A DNA stretch of 62,391 bases from Gracilaria domingensis (Eukaryota; Rhodophyta; Florideophyceae; Gracilariales; Gracilariaceae). The translations under genes and the position numbers were made by a program. The notes under the pieces were generated by a model. The model had not been told where the DNA came from. It saw only the letters and a list, made by a program, of their open reading frames with translations, and did not search any database. Shown piece after piece: positions 37,188-46,156 of the stretch. Each line of letters starts with the position of its first letter. Within the stretch, counting starts at the first letter, position 1. The stretch lies in assembly GCA_022539475.1 (NCBI GenBank), contig VCMS01000322.1, positions 1 through 62,391 of the forward strand, given 5' to 3'.

Positions 37188-38195
37188 TCAAAGAGTTCCG
37201 GATTCTTTGAGACGACGCTGAATCTCGTACATGAACATGGTGACGCCAAACAAAGGTGACACGGTGAGAATACGCGGCCCAACGCCCGCAAAGAAGCCAC
37301 GAAGGCCTCGCGTGGCGTAAATGGACTTGGCACATTGTACAATTCCAAGCTGTTGTTGCGGGGCGGCGCGGTTTGGCGCGGACGATGACGACAAGGGGCG
37401 CGACTGCTGCGACGTGGGCGAGCCAGGACGGAGGGTCTGCGGGGCGGACGAAGACGCAGCGGCGGCGGGTGTGGAGGACAGAGACTTTTTGTTGAAGGTC
37501 TGCAGATTGGTCTTGATGACGTCAGCCGGGGTGGAGGCGGCGGCGGCCGTGCTGCCGGACAGAATGCCGGCGAGGAAGACCTTGTGCGTGGGCAGAGAAC
37601 CGTCTTGGTTAGTGAAGAAGAGGCGCAGGTAGGTGTTCATCGGGAAGAAGACCATGCTGAAGGGAATGTCGCGCAGCAGCGTGGCCGACACGTTGTTGTA
37701 CAAGCCGGATAGGCCGATGTTGGACACGAGGCGACGCATGGACAGCGTGGAGGTCTGCATGTTGATCATGAGCACCTCCATGGGGTTGGTGGCGACGACC
37801 TGCGTGAGGCCGGCGCCGGCGCCGGCGGCCATGGCGTTGGGCATGGAGATGGAGCCGTCGGGGCGCGACAGCACGGCGGTGAGGTAGTCGTTGACGGAGA
37901 GCTTGATGGCCTTCTCGGGGAAGACGCCCGTGAGCGCGGGGCGCAGGCCGCGGTAGAGCGAGCGGAAGCCGGTGTCGCGGAAGATCTTGGCGCCGGCCTG
38001 CACGAAGTTGGTGTAGTGCTTGGGGTAGAGCTGCAGGTGCGTGCGGATGGTGTAGAGCGGGTACACGGAGAACTGGCCGATGACGCCGGCCACGCCGCCG
38101 AACACAATGTTGTGCAGCAGGTTGCGGTTGCCGGAGTGCGGCGCGGGCGCGGCGGGCGCGGCGGGCGCGGCGGGCGCGGGCTTGGCGCTGGCCAT
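37188..38195 (-). CDS. Mitochondrial carrier family protein
   Basis: 335 residues from the ATG at 38195 (MASAKPAPAAP); the upstream extension lacks an ATG. A SLC25-type inner-membrane carrier with three repeats. Repeat 1 has FGGVAGVIGQFSVYPLYTIR, repeat 2 has TNPMEVLMINMQ, and repeat 3 has STPADVIKTNLQ. The first two P-x-D/E-x-x-K/R motifs are imperfect (Y for the acid in repeat 1; M for the base in repeat 2). The NPMEVL and TPADVIKT wording is closest to the glutamate and aspartate/glutamate carriers, but no EF-hands are present. Repeat 3 holds an unusual Ser/Pro/Gln-rich insertion of about 45 residues in its matrix loop (after NLQTFNKKS). Substrate is not certain. Intronless. Divergent from the USP gene. 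Confidence 0.85.
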   Translation of the reverse strand: MASAKPAPAAPAAPAAPAPHSGNRNLLHNIVFGGVAGVIGQFSVYPLYTIRTHLQLYPKHYTNFVQAGAKIFRDTGFRSLYRGLRPALTGVFPEKAIKLSVNDYLTAVLSRPDGSISMPNAMAAGAGAGLTQVVATNPMEVLMINMQTSTLSMRRLVSNIGLSGLYNNVSATLLRDIPFSMVFFPMNTYLRLFFTNQDGSLPTHKVFLAGILSGSTAAAASTPADVIKTNLQTFNKKSLSSTPAAAASSSAPQTLRPGSPTSQQSRPLSSSSAPNRAAPQQQLGIVQCAKSIYATRGLRGFFAGVGPRILTVSPLFGVTMFMYEIQRRLKESGTL

Positions 38196-38478
38196 GGGCG
38201 GAGGGGCGGGCGCGGGTGCGGAAGGTATGAACGGAAGGCGTGCTGGCGGGGGGCGGTATGGCGGAGGAAGAAGGTAAGGCAAAGGCGAATCAGCGGCGCG
38301 GCGCTGTCAGCGGCGGCGCCAATTTTTCATGCGGCGCGCGCGGCGCGCGCGGCGCGCGCGGCGCGGGCGCGGCGCCATTGCCGCCGCCCGCGCCGCCGCC
38401 GCGTCCGGTCGAGGCGCCGCCCCGCGCGAGCCGCCCGCCGCCCCGCCGCCCCCGCCGCCGCCCGCCGCCGCCGCCGCC
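38196..38478. promoter_or_regulatory. Divergent promoter, mitochondrial carrier / USP
   Basis: 283 bp between head-to-head starts, extremely GC-rich, with a GGCGCGCGC direct-repeat run near 38333-38365. Core elements not identified. Confidence 0.45.
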
Positions 38479-41007
38479 ATGGCCGTGGACGAGTACGACG
38501 GCAACTGGCAGGCCGTCATGGCCGACATGGGCTACACGCGCCGCAACATCCAGCGCGCCGCGCACGCCGGCATGTCCAACGTGCAGCAGGCCGTCGAGTT
38601 TCTGGCCGAGAACTCGTCGCCCGCGCTGCCGCCCGCGCCGCCCGACGCGCTGCCGCCCGCGCAGCCGCCGCCGCCGCCGCTGGACGACCCGCACCAGTGG
38701 CCGCCCTACACGCAGCCGCCCTCCACCGACCACCTGCCGCACTACAACAACATCAGCACCGACGTGTCCAACTTCTCGCCCGACCCGCCGCAGTACCCGC
38801 AGCCGCAGCCGCAGCCGCAGCCGCAGCCGCAGTTCGGCGCCATCGCCAACGCGCGCGACTCGTTCGATCGCCCGTCCGTCGCCGAGGGAACCTCCGCCCC
38901 CGTCGTCTCCGCCGAGCAGCTGCCCGTCTCGCACGACGCCCACCTCAACGCCGTGCTCGAGCTCTCGCGCAAGGACCAGTATGAGCGCGACACGCAGAAG
39001 GCCATCCAGGCCTCCAAGCAGGACGCGCTTACCGCCGCCGCCAACGACGAGCAGAACATCCAGCGCGCCATTCAGGAGAGCCTTCGCCCTTCCGAGCGCA
39101 CCGTTTCTTGGCAGTCCAACGCGTACTTTAGCGAACCACCGACGCAGCGCCACAGCTTGCAGCACCCTGTGGGCTTGAGGAACATTGGCAACACGTGCTA
39201 CTTGAACTCTTTGCTGCAGGTCTACTACTACATTCCCCCACTCCGTCGCGCCATCATGAAGTACCGATCGCCGCTCGTCGACGCCAACCCCTCCAACTCT
39301 CAAAACGCCTGTACCACCGTGGACAGGGAGAGCGAGACCACCTCGGACATGCTGCAGGATCTCAACGACGTCAGTCAGCTTCCCTGCGTCGATCTATCCG
39401 ATCAAGATGAGCCCAACTCATCTCTTGACAGCCAGCAACGCAGAGAAGCTGCCATGAAGCAGAATGCAGTTACTTTTGTCGTGCAACTGCAGCGATTGTT
39501 TGCCGCCATGGCGCTTGGAAATCGCAGCTGCGCCGATCCTACCGAAGTCGCGCGAGCCATGCGCGGCTCGGACGGCAAACGCATCGTCATTGGAGCCCAG
39601 CAGGATGCGTCCGAATTCAATGAACTTTTCCTCAACATGGTTGAAATGGGTCTGAAGCAGGATGTCTCACAACAGTCGCATTCCTCGTCTGCTGATGATG
39701 AACCCATGTCAGAGCAATCCCCGTCGTCGGAATCAACCGCGTCGCTCGTCAAAGACCTTTTCACTATTCGCTTTCGTCAGGAAACCCTGCGCTCGAAGAA
39801 CGAAATGTCCAAATTGCCGAGTGACGCGGAGAATCCGGTGACCACCAAGGGTGAGACAACCGCCATCATTGTCAATGCTACCACCAAGCAGCAGCGAGAC
39901 CTGTATGCGGGCTTGGATGACTACGCACTCACAAAGATTGAACCCAGCGATAACGACTCATTGCTTGCACCACACGAGAGCGATCAGGCTGCTCTTGATC
40001 CCAATCAGATGCCCATTACCGCACCGCTCATCCCAAACATCGCGAAAGACACGTTTGCTCAGGTAGCGACTGGCGCGCCTGAACAGTCTGTTGCTACAAA
40101 GAGCGTGTGGTTCACTGCGCTCCCACCCATGGTAGTGATCTATCTTCAACGCGTCAGCTACAACAGAAGCACCTTGCAAGCAGATAAGGTTCATGATCGG
40201 TATGACTTCCCTCTCGAGATTGCATTTGACCGCTATATGGAGAACAATCGCGAAGAGGCAACAAGAGCTCGAGATCGAGTAATCGCTCTCAAGAAGGAAA
40301 AAGAACGTCTCAACTCGCTTCTCCAGCACTATCGCGGCTTTCCGTTCAAGGCTTACCAAGAGGTGGAGGAAATAGGTTGCTCCACGAATCATCCGCGTCC
40401 CGCAAAGCACCGGTACGAAGAGGGGTATTTTTCGGCTGCCAGCAGGGTACAAAAACGACTCAAGGAAGCACTTGAACCCACTTCTGCTCTGTTTCAAGTT
40501 GACGGTTTGTCGCGGGAAAGTATAGAGGCATCATTGGGGACGATCGGAAGAATTCTGGATCATGACCGTGAAAAATGCGAGGCGTACGAACAAGAGCTCA
40601 AGGCGATTGAACCAGAAGCGAGCGTGTATCGCGGACTGGACAACATGAAGTACAAGCTTCATGCGGTGCTTGTGCATGACGGCGCTCCAGAGAGTGGTCA
40701 TTACTGGACGTTTATTCGCGACTGGAATTGTAATGATCCCAGCAAGATGTGGATGAAGTTGAGCGACTCGATGGTTTCTTTTATCTCCGAGGGAGAAATG
40801 TATGCGTTTTCGGTGGGCGGGAATGGTAAAGCATCGGCATACTGCTTGATATACGTGTCATCTCTGCAACTGAGTCAACCGTCACGAAATGTAGTTGACG
40901 AGAGCAATGAGCTTCTTCCCAAGCAACTGGCCGAGGAGATTGCTCGTGACGTTTTGGAGCTGGAGGTTGAGGAGCAAAATGTCTCCACAGAACCGCAGAA
41001 GGTTTGA
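38479..41007 (+). CDS. Ubiquitin-specific protease, USP25/28-like
   Basis: 842 residues from the ATG at 38479 (GCCATGGCC). A cysteine deubiquitinase. The N-terminus has a UBA-like helix bundle (GNWQAVMADMGYTRRNI), a Pro/Gln linker, and two ubiquitin-interacting-motif-like helices (HLNAVLELSRKDQ; EQNIQRAIQESL). This order is seen in USP25/USP28. The USP fold begins at VGLRNIGNTCYLNSLLQVYY (catalytic Cys240). The Asn/Gln-box region follows, with QQDASEFNELFLNM. A coiled-coil insertion (VIALKKEKERLNSLLQHYR) lies before the C-terminal part, as in USP25/28. The His box is AVLVHDGAPESGHYWTFIRD (H741), followed by the Asp/Asn position near KLSDSMVSFI. Intronless. No other protein is equally likely. 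Confidence 0.92.
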   Translation: MAVDEYDGNWQAVMADMGYTRRNIQRAAHAGMSNVQQAVEFLAENSSPALPPAPPDALPPAQPPPPPLDDPHQWPPYTQPPSTDHLPHYNNISTDVSNFSPDPPQYPQPQPQPQPQPQFGAIANARDSFDRPSVAEGTSAPVVSAEQLPVSHDAHLNAVLELSRKDQYERDTQKAIQASKQDALTAAANDEQNIQRAIQESLRPSERTVSWQSNAYFSEPPTQRHSLQHPVGLRNIGNTCYLNSLLQVYYYIPPLRRAIMKYRSPLVDANPSNSQNACTTVDRESETTSDMLQDLNDVSQLPCVDLSDQDEPNSSLDSQQRREAAMKQNAVTFVVQLQRLFAAMALGNRSCADPTEVARAMRGSDGKRIVIGAQQDASEFNELFLNMVEMGLKQDVSQQSHSSSADDEPMSEQSPSSESTASLVKDLFTIRFRQETLRSKNEMSKLPSDAENPVTTKGETTAIIVNATTKQQRDLYAGLDDYALTKIEPSDNDSLLAPHESDQAALDPNQMPITAPLIPNIAKDTFAQVATGAPEQSVATKSVWFTALPPMVVIYLQRVSYNRSTLQADKVHDRYDFPLEIAFDRYMENNREEATRARDRVIALKKEKERLNSLLQHYRGFPFKAYQEVEEIGCSTNHPRPAKHRYEEGYFSAASRVQKRLKEALEPTSALFQVDGLSRESIEASLGTIGRILDHDREKCEAYEQELKAIEPEASVYRGLDNMKYKLHAVLVHDGAPESGHYWTFIRDWNCNDPSKMWMKLSDSMVSFISEGEMYAFSVGGNGKASAYCLIYVSSLQLSQPSRNVVDESNELLPKQLAEEIARDVLELEVEEQNVSTEPQKV

Positions 41008-41579
41008 CCTATTGTACATATAAACTGCCAGGTCCACGACGACCTTTGTGCTTTCGCAATACTAGAGACGCCTGCGAACCGCGTGCTTAGTGTCGCATTT
41101 GAAGGGAGATCACCCCTTGGCCGTCGCTTGCACTTCTACAGTGAACTACTGTCTTCAAGCACGGCGGCTTCTTCCTTCAAACGTTTTCTCAAGTTCCTTC
41201 AAACGTTTTCTCAAGTTCCTTCAATTTCAGCTTTTGAGGTGTATTATACCTGTACATTTTAAAGCTAAACTTGAGTCAACTGTTCTCCAGTGGAGAAAAC
41301 GTCAGAGAGCATATGGAGCCGCTAGAAGAGGCATCTATGCTGCGACGGACATCATGTCTGTCTCAACATAGATGCTTGTGAATAACCAAAAACAAGAAAA
41401 CATGATGTTCTTGCAAGTTGTTCTTCACTGATACATTGTTGCGCCTATCCTGTTGGCTTTCCTTGAATACAAGATTCGCTTCCACATCTGGATGCGAATC
41501 CCGAATCCAGCCATTTATGCTTCTTTGCCTTCATGTTCGAGTTTAGAAAGCTGTTCTGAAGCGATCCTCTCATGTCGTC
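41008..41579. other. Intergenic region with a 22-bp direct repeat
   Basis: 572 bp upstream of the cysteine-rich gene. A 22-bp unit beginning CCTTCAAACGTTTTCTCAAG occurs twice in tandem plus a partial third copy (41174-41224). No gene. Confidence 0.6.
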
Positions 41580-43358
41580 ATGATGAACACCCTCCTGTTC
41601 ACTCTATTCGCATACTTTGTATGCACGGCATCGCAAATCGTATGTCCTCCCGGCTCAGAACTGGGACTAAACGATACCTGCGTTCCTTGCCAACCGGGCA
41701 GTTCATTCGACTCCACAATCGTTCCTGGTTTTTGTAGACTTTGCTCCTTTGGAACCTTTCAGCCACTGTCTGGACAAACATCATGTCTACCATGCCCGCC
41801 ACGAACCGAGTCTGTGCCTGGCGCCACTATGTGCGGAGCGTGCCTTGATGGGCAGACCGTGTTCCCAAACGGAACATGTGGCGAATGCCCTCCTGGGGAG
41901 CAACGTTCAAGTTTCGATCGAACCTGTTTACGTTGTAGCAGTGGGTTTTTCAAAGCTGAGCAGGGACCAGGTCCGTGTCTACCTTGTTCTGCAGGAACCG
42001 TATCTTCCCCTGGGGCCACAATGTGCGGGGCGTGCCTTGACGGACAGAGCGTATTTCCAGACGGAACATGTGGCGAATGCCCGCCTGGTGAACAGTTTTC
42101 TAGTTTCGATCGAAGCTGTCGCTCTTGTCCCACTGGGACTTTCAAAGCAGAGGAGGGACCAGGTCCGTGTCTACCTTGCCCTCTCGACTCATTCTCTATG
42201 TCGGGCGCGACTGATTGTGTTACTTGCCCAGAGAATCAAGCACCAATACTGCCGGACGGGGACTGTGGACAATGCCCCCCGGGTTCATTTCTTGATGAGC
42301 TCAGTATCAGTTGTTCAGAGTGCCCCATTGGGAGCTTTACAAATGTTCCAAATGTTTTCTCTCAGTGTTTCACATGTCCAGCGAACTCGTTTTCGTTTTC
42401 AGGGGCCAGAGAGTGCCTTACTTGTCCAGAAAACCAAGCACCAGTACTGGCGGACGGGGGCTGCGGACAATGCCCGCCGGGTTCATTCTTTGACGAGTTT
42501 AGCCTCAGTTGTTTAGAGTGTTTCATTGGAAGCTTTACAAATGTCCCGAACTTGTTCCCTCGGTGTTTTTCATGTGCAGGGAACTCGTTTTCGTTAAGAG
42601 GCGCCACTGAATGCTTTTCTTGTCCAGAGAATCAAGCACTAATTGCTGCTGAAGGAGGCTGTGGACAATGCCCACCTGGTTCGTTCTACGAGGATTTCAG
42701 TCGCTCATGTTCGGAATGTTCCCCTGGAAGCTTTACGAACATTCCGAACGCGTTCACTGAGTGTCTTTCATGTGCCGGTAACTTATTTTCGTTTTCAGGT
42801 GCTACTGAATGTTTTTCTTGTCCAGAGAACCAAGCATTGATCTCTGGTGAAGACGGCTGTGGACAATGCCCACCGGGTTCGTTTTATGAAAGGTTCAGCC
42901 GCACTTGTTCGGAGTGTTCTACTGGAAGCTTTACAAACGTACCTAATGCCTTTTCTCAATGTTTTACATGTGGTGGAAACGCGTTTGCTTCAAAAGGTGC
43001 CTCCGAATGTTTCCATTGCCCAATTGGAGAAGTTTTTCTAAACAGCTCTCAGGGCTGTGAGCCTGACTGTGAGCCAGGTTTCTTCTACAACGAGCTTATT
43101 CTGGAATGCGAGCTGTGCCCTGTTAACCAATTCAGCAGTGGGGGGAAACAACGTTTCTGCAAATCTTGTCTAGCAGGCAGCTTCGCTCGAGTCGGGTCAT
43201 CTACATGCTTTTTATGTCCTTCTACGCAGAGCTTTATCGAAGTTATTAACGGTTGCGGGGTGTGCCCTAGAGATGCACCGTACGATTTCTCTACTGCTCG
43301 TTGTGGATTTGACTCGAATGAGCTCATCACTCCTCTTCTAGCTCCCGGTGACGAGTAA
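41580..43358 (+). CDS. Secreted cysteine-rich tandem-repeat protein
   Basis: 592 residues; ATG at 41580 followed at once by a second ATG. The first ~19 residues (MMNTLLFTLFAYFVCTASQ) form a signal peptide. The rest is a chain of Cys-rich modules like GCC2/GCC3, ephrin-receptor-like or TNFR-like repeats. Two copies of a ~62-residue module (PGATMCGACLDGQ, CGECPPGEQ, then SFDR and PGPCLPC) are followed by four copies of a 66-residue module (CGQCPPGSF, SECPIGSFTNVPN, CFTC, CPENQA), and then a divergent end. The 198-bp period is clear in the DNA at about 42257, 42455, 42653 and 42851, so the array arose by recent duplication. It probably acts at the cell surface or in the wall as a binding or adhesion protein. 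No transmembrane segment is visible. Function unknown. Confidence 0.8.
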   Translation: MMNTLLFTLFAYFVCTASQIVCPPGSELGLNDTCVPCQPGSSFDSTIVPGFCRLCSFGTFQPLSGQTSCLPCPPRTESVPGATMCGACLDGQTVFPNGTCGECPPGEQRSSFDRTCLRCSSGFFKAEQGPGPCLPCSAGTVSSPGATMCGACLDGQSVFPDGTCGECPPGEQFSSFDRSCRSCPTGTFKAEEGPGPCLPCPLDSFSMSGATDCVTCPENQAPILPDGDCGQCPPGSFLDELSISCSECPIGSFTNVPNVFSQCFTCPANSFSFSGARECLTCPENQAPVLADGGCGQCPPGSFFDEFSLSCLECFIGSFTNVPNLFPRCFSCAGNSFSLRGATECFSCPENQALIAAEGGCGQCPPGSFYEDFSRSCSECSPGSFTNIPNAFTECLSCAGNLFSFSGATECFSCPENQALISGEDGCGQCPPGSFYERFSRTCSECSTGSFTNVPNAFSQCFTCGGNAFASKGASECFHCPIGEVFLNSSQGCEPDCEPGFFYNELILECELCPVNQFSSGGKQRFCKSCLAGSFARVGSSTCFLCPSTQSFIEVINGCGVCPRDAPYDFSTARCGFDSNELITPLLAPGDE

Positions 43359-43828
43359 AGGTCATGCAGAAGTACTGTTTATACCAACTGTCACGGAGTG
43401 CACAGCGATGAAGACGCTCCAACTAGGGCAGCAAGCGGCGAGGACACTCCCGCAAGCAGCCGAGTGTATCGATCTCGCCCAGCAGAGGAGACAGTAGCGT
43501 CGCGAGCAGGCCACTGTCGCCGAGTGCCCAACGGGCCTTGAAGTATAGCAGTCCTGCTCGCAAACGCGTACTCCCTCTCCGCTGTGTCCGTTTCTCGCGC
43601 CCACCCCTTCCCACCCTACCAATCATTATGATCGTTCCCCAAAGAATTCGTTAAGACATGCTTCTTGGGATATAGCGCCCGGGTACAACGAACGAACGAA
43701 ACCTTTATTTATGAGATTTAAAAACACGTTGCACTAAGTGGACACGCCGTAAAACGCAGTGTCAGTCGTTAGGCGTCGTCGGTTGACGGCCGCTACAGTG
43801 AACTGGATGATGGCGATCAGCCCTACAG
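43359..43828. other. Intergenic flank of the copia element
   Basis: 470 bp between the cysteine-rich gene and the LTR retrotransposon. No gene seen. Confidence 0.45.
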
Positions 43829-43832
43829 CTGG

Positions 43833-44055
43833 CAATCCGACTGACATATCCGACCGATTGCTCTCCGATGCATATCGGGATTCGGCACCTCCCCCGAAGC
43901 ATTCAGCTTCCGCTCCCTACTTAACAGGCGACTAGCGCCACTCACAGTAAACGGGCTCTCCCCAGCATACCTGACATACCTGACATACTCACCCCGCTTC
44001 CACGCGCCTTACCTCTCTGCGAGCTAGCAGCCAGCATTCCACTAGGAGACCATCA
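43833..44055 (+). repeat. Copia 5' LTR
   Basis: 223 bp sharing the full length of the 3' copy at 61594-61803, from CAATCCGACTGACATATCC to GGAGACCATCA. The ends are CA...CA rather than TG...CA; a TG occurs nine bases in, at 43842. I prefer 43833 because both copies share the nine extra bases and CTGG then flanks both LTRs. Confidence 0.75.
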
Positions 44056-44093
44056 TTCGAATGATCCTCTTTTGTAAGTAGCTTTATTTAACT

Positions 44094-46148
44094 ATGAATT
44101 CCCCGAACAACGACAGGTCTAATCTGTCCCAGGACAACCTACCGGACCCCGAAATTCCCCCTACCCCGGCCAACCAGCCCGGAGATTCTACCGACCGTAT
44201 TAAACCGCTCCCGCATTCACCGAACAATGTGAGCCGAGGATCCCTGTCCTTTTTTCTTCCGCAAGCGACGCTCCGCAGCGCACATGAGCAGAAATACAAA
44301 TTTGTTATAACCCGCATGCTCCGCGACAACCAAAATGCCGAGACCTTCCTTGAACGCCTGAAAACCAAGTTAGACCCGCTTCTACTCTGTGCACCAACGG
44401 TCTTGCACAATCGAACGTGCATCAACGCGTTGATTAACAAATTGAAACATCTCAAGGTGGAAATCCCCACACACAAATACCGTCACCCTACTGCACGTCT
44501 TGCATACCTCATATGGGATGGAGAAGACGACGACAATAAGAACTTTGAAACAGTTGTCAACTACGTCGTGCACAAACAGCCGCATCCATATGCAAAAGAA
44601 CTGGCCGGTAATGAAGACCAAACGACTGATGAAGGGCATATCACTCCGCCGGAAAATGACAACAAGGCCATTAACGGAGATGATAACGATATGGAAGCAC
44701 TAATGGAGAGCTTCAAAGAATTTATGCGTCTCAACAAGACCCGGAAGAATCGCACGCCCCATGCAACAACCTCACGCCGCAGCAACGCAGCAAACAATGA
44801 AGCAGAATTACCAAAAGGAACACCTGATCACTTTCAACGACCTCAGCGAATCCGTTTTGATGACACACCCGCACCAGAACCGCGCCTTTCCGTCGACACT
44901 GCGCATACGAAGAGCTACAACGAAGTCTCTCAGAATATGAGGAATCTCGCCAACCTGGCCTACGGAGAACAGGACCACAGCTCTATCAAACGTATAGAGC
45001 TCATTCAAAAGGCATCCTCCCAGGTGGGCTATGCCTTCAAAGATGGTAAGAAGTATGGGGGAACAGTTAAGGAATCCTGGAAAACCGCGATCAACAGCTA
45101 CGAGCAAATTGTTTTGAGAACGTACATGTTGAGCGACAAAGAAACGCTCTACTTACTTCCGCACATGCTCAAAGACAATGCTCTGACGTTCTTTGACCAG
45201 AATGTGAAAGCCGTTGCTACAGACTACACAGTCTCCAAGCAAATGATGGCGTCCAAATTCCACAACACCGCTCAACAACAACGGGTCTTATCATTCCTCA
45301 AGAATCTGCACCTAAAGGATTACCTCGATGGTAACAGAACCATCAATGAAGCGTACTGTGCGCTAACGGATGAGATTGAGTCAAAGTTCCATAGCATTCC
45401 TCACGGATTGCAGATGGACGAATATAAGCGCGACCTCCTCATTGCCTCCATGGAGAATATGGAATGGTGCGCGATCGAACTCTACAGGCCCAATTCAGTT
45501 TACCCAACCTATCACGACCTCTACATTGCTCTCGCAGACTGCGCTCAGCGCTATTGCCAAAAGCAGATGAAGTTGGGGAACGAACGAGGCCCCTATGGTG
45601 GAGTACAAAAGCCTATTGCCTCAGTCAACTATGCGAATGCACGCTATGGCAGACCAAATGAGAGTTCCAACTTCCGCCGTGGTCCGCAGTACCGAAACAT
45701 TTCAAACCGCCCGGGTTTCCGCCGAACTCCCAACGCAGGCAAATGCTTCTATTGCCAGAAACCTGGCCACATCAAGCGCAATTGCCCATTCCGGAAGAGG
45801 GGTAAACGCATCTACGACACGTTATTCGCAGCGGCAAACAGCGGTAACCCAACCGGAGAAACGGACGGAACAAACCATGATTCCGTCATGTCTGTCCTCC
45901 AAGCCGCCCTTGCACATGATGATATCGCGAGCGAGGACGACACTTTCGGGGTCGATGAACAATTAGCGACGACACTCCTTTGCGAGAGTGATAACGCTCA
46001 TGATCAGTTCGCGAGCCACGAAGGCTATGATGAGGAAGATAATGACATCGCGCAAGAAGGACATATTCATCATACCGGCTTTCTAGCTGACTTCGCAGAC
46101 GATTACGCGAACGATGCCGTAAATAATGATGACATCCCGCCTTTTTAA
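44094..46148 (+). CDS. gag: Copia GAG protein
   Basis: 684 residues from ATG 44094, 38 bp after the LTR. It forms the virus-like particle and binds the RNA genome. The N-terminal half is polar; the capsid-like part is near 280-490 (WKTAINSYEQIVLRTYMLSD and following helices). A CCHC zinc knuckle, CFYCQKPGHIKRNC, lies near residue 550. The C-terminal 120 residues are acidic. Intact, in a different frame phase from pol, which starts 9 bp after its stop. A GTAAGT donor-like word sits in the leader at 44073. Confidence 0.88.
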   Translation: MNSPNNDRSNLSQDNLPDPEIPPTPANQPGDSTDRIKPLPHSPNNVSRGSLSFFLPQATLRSAHEQKYKFVITRMLRDNQNAETFLERLKTKLDPLLLCAPTVLHNRTCINALINKLKHLKVEIPTHKYRHPTARLAYLIWDGEDDDNKNFETVVNYVVHKQPHPYAKELAGNEDQTTDEGHITPPENDNKAINGDDNDMEALMESFKEFMRLNKTRKNRTPHATTSRRSNAANNEAELPKGTPDHFQRPQRIRFDDTPAPEPRLSVDTAHTKSYNEVSQNMRNLANLAYGEQDHSSIKRIELIQKASSQVGYAFKDGKKYGGTVKESWKTAINSYEQIVLRTYMLSDKETLYLLPHMLKDNALTFFDQNVKAVATDYTVSKQMMASKFHNTAQQQRVLSFLKNLHLKDYLDGNRTINEAYCALTDEIESKFHSIPHGLQMDEYKRDLLIASMENMEWCAIELYRPNSVYPTYHDLYIALADCAQRYCQKQMKLGNERGPYGGVQKPIASVNYANARYGRPNESSNFRRGPQYRNISNRPGFRRTPNAGKCFYCQKPGHIKRNCPFRKRGKRIYDTLFAAANSGNPTGETDGTNHDSVMSVLQAALAHDDIASEDDTFGVDEQLATTLLCESDNAHDQFASHEGYDEEDNDIAQEGHIHHTGFLADFADDYANDAVNNDDIPPF

Positions 46149-46156
46149 GCGGAGAC

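Noticed and set aside
41749..42516. 255-codon frame inside the cysteine-rich gene
   Set aside because: Shifted-frame shadow; it stays open because the underlying repeats are in register.
43842..44055. TG at 43842 as copia LTR start
   Set aside because: Both LTR copies share nine bases further left, and only the 43833 boundary is flanked by matching CTGG.
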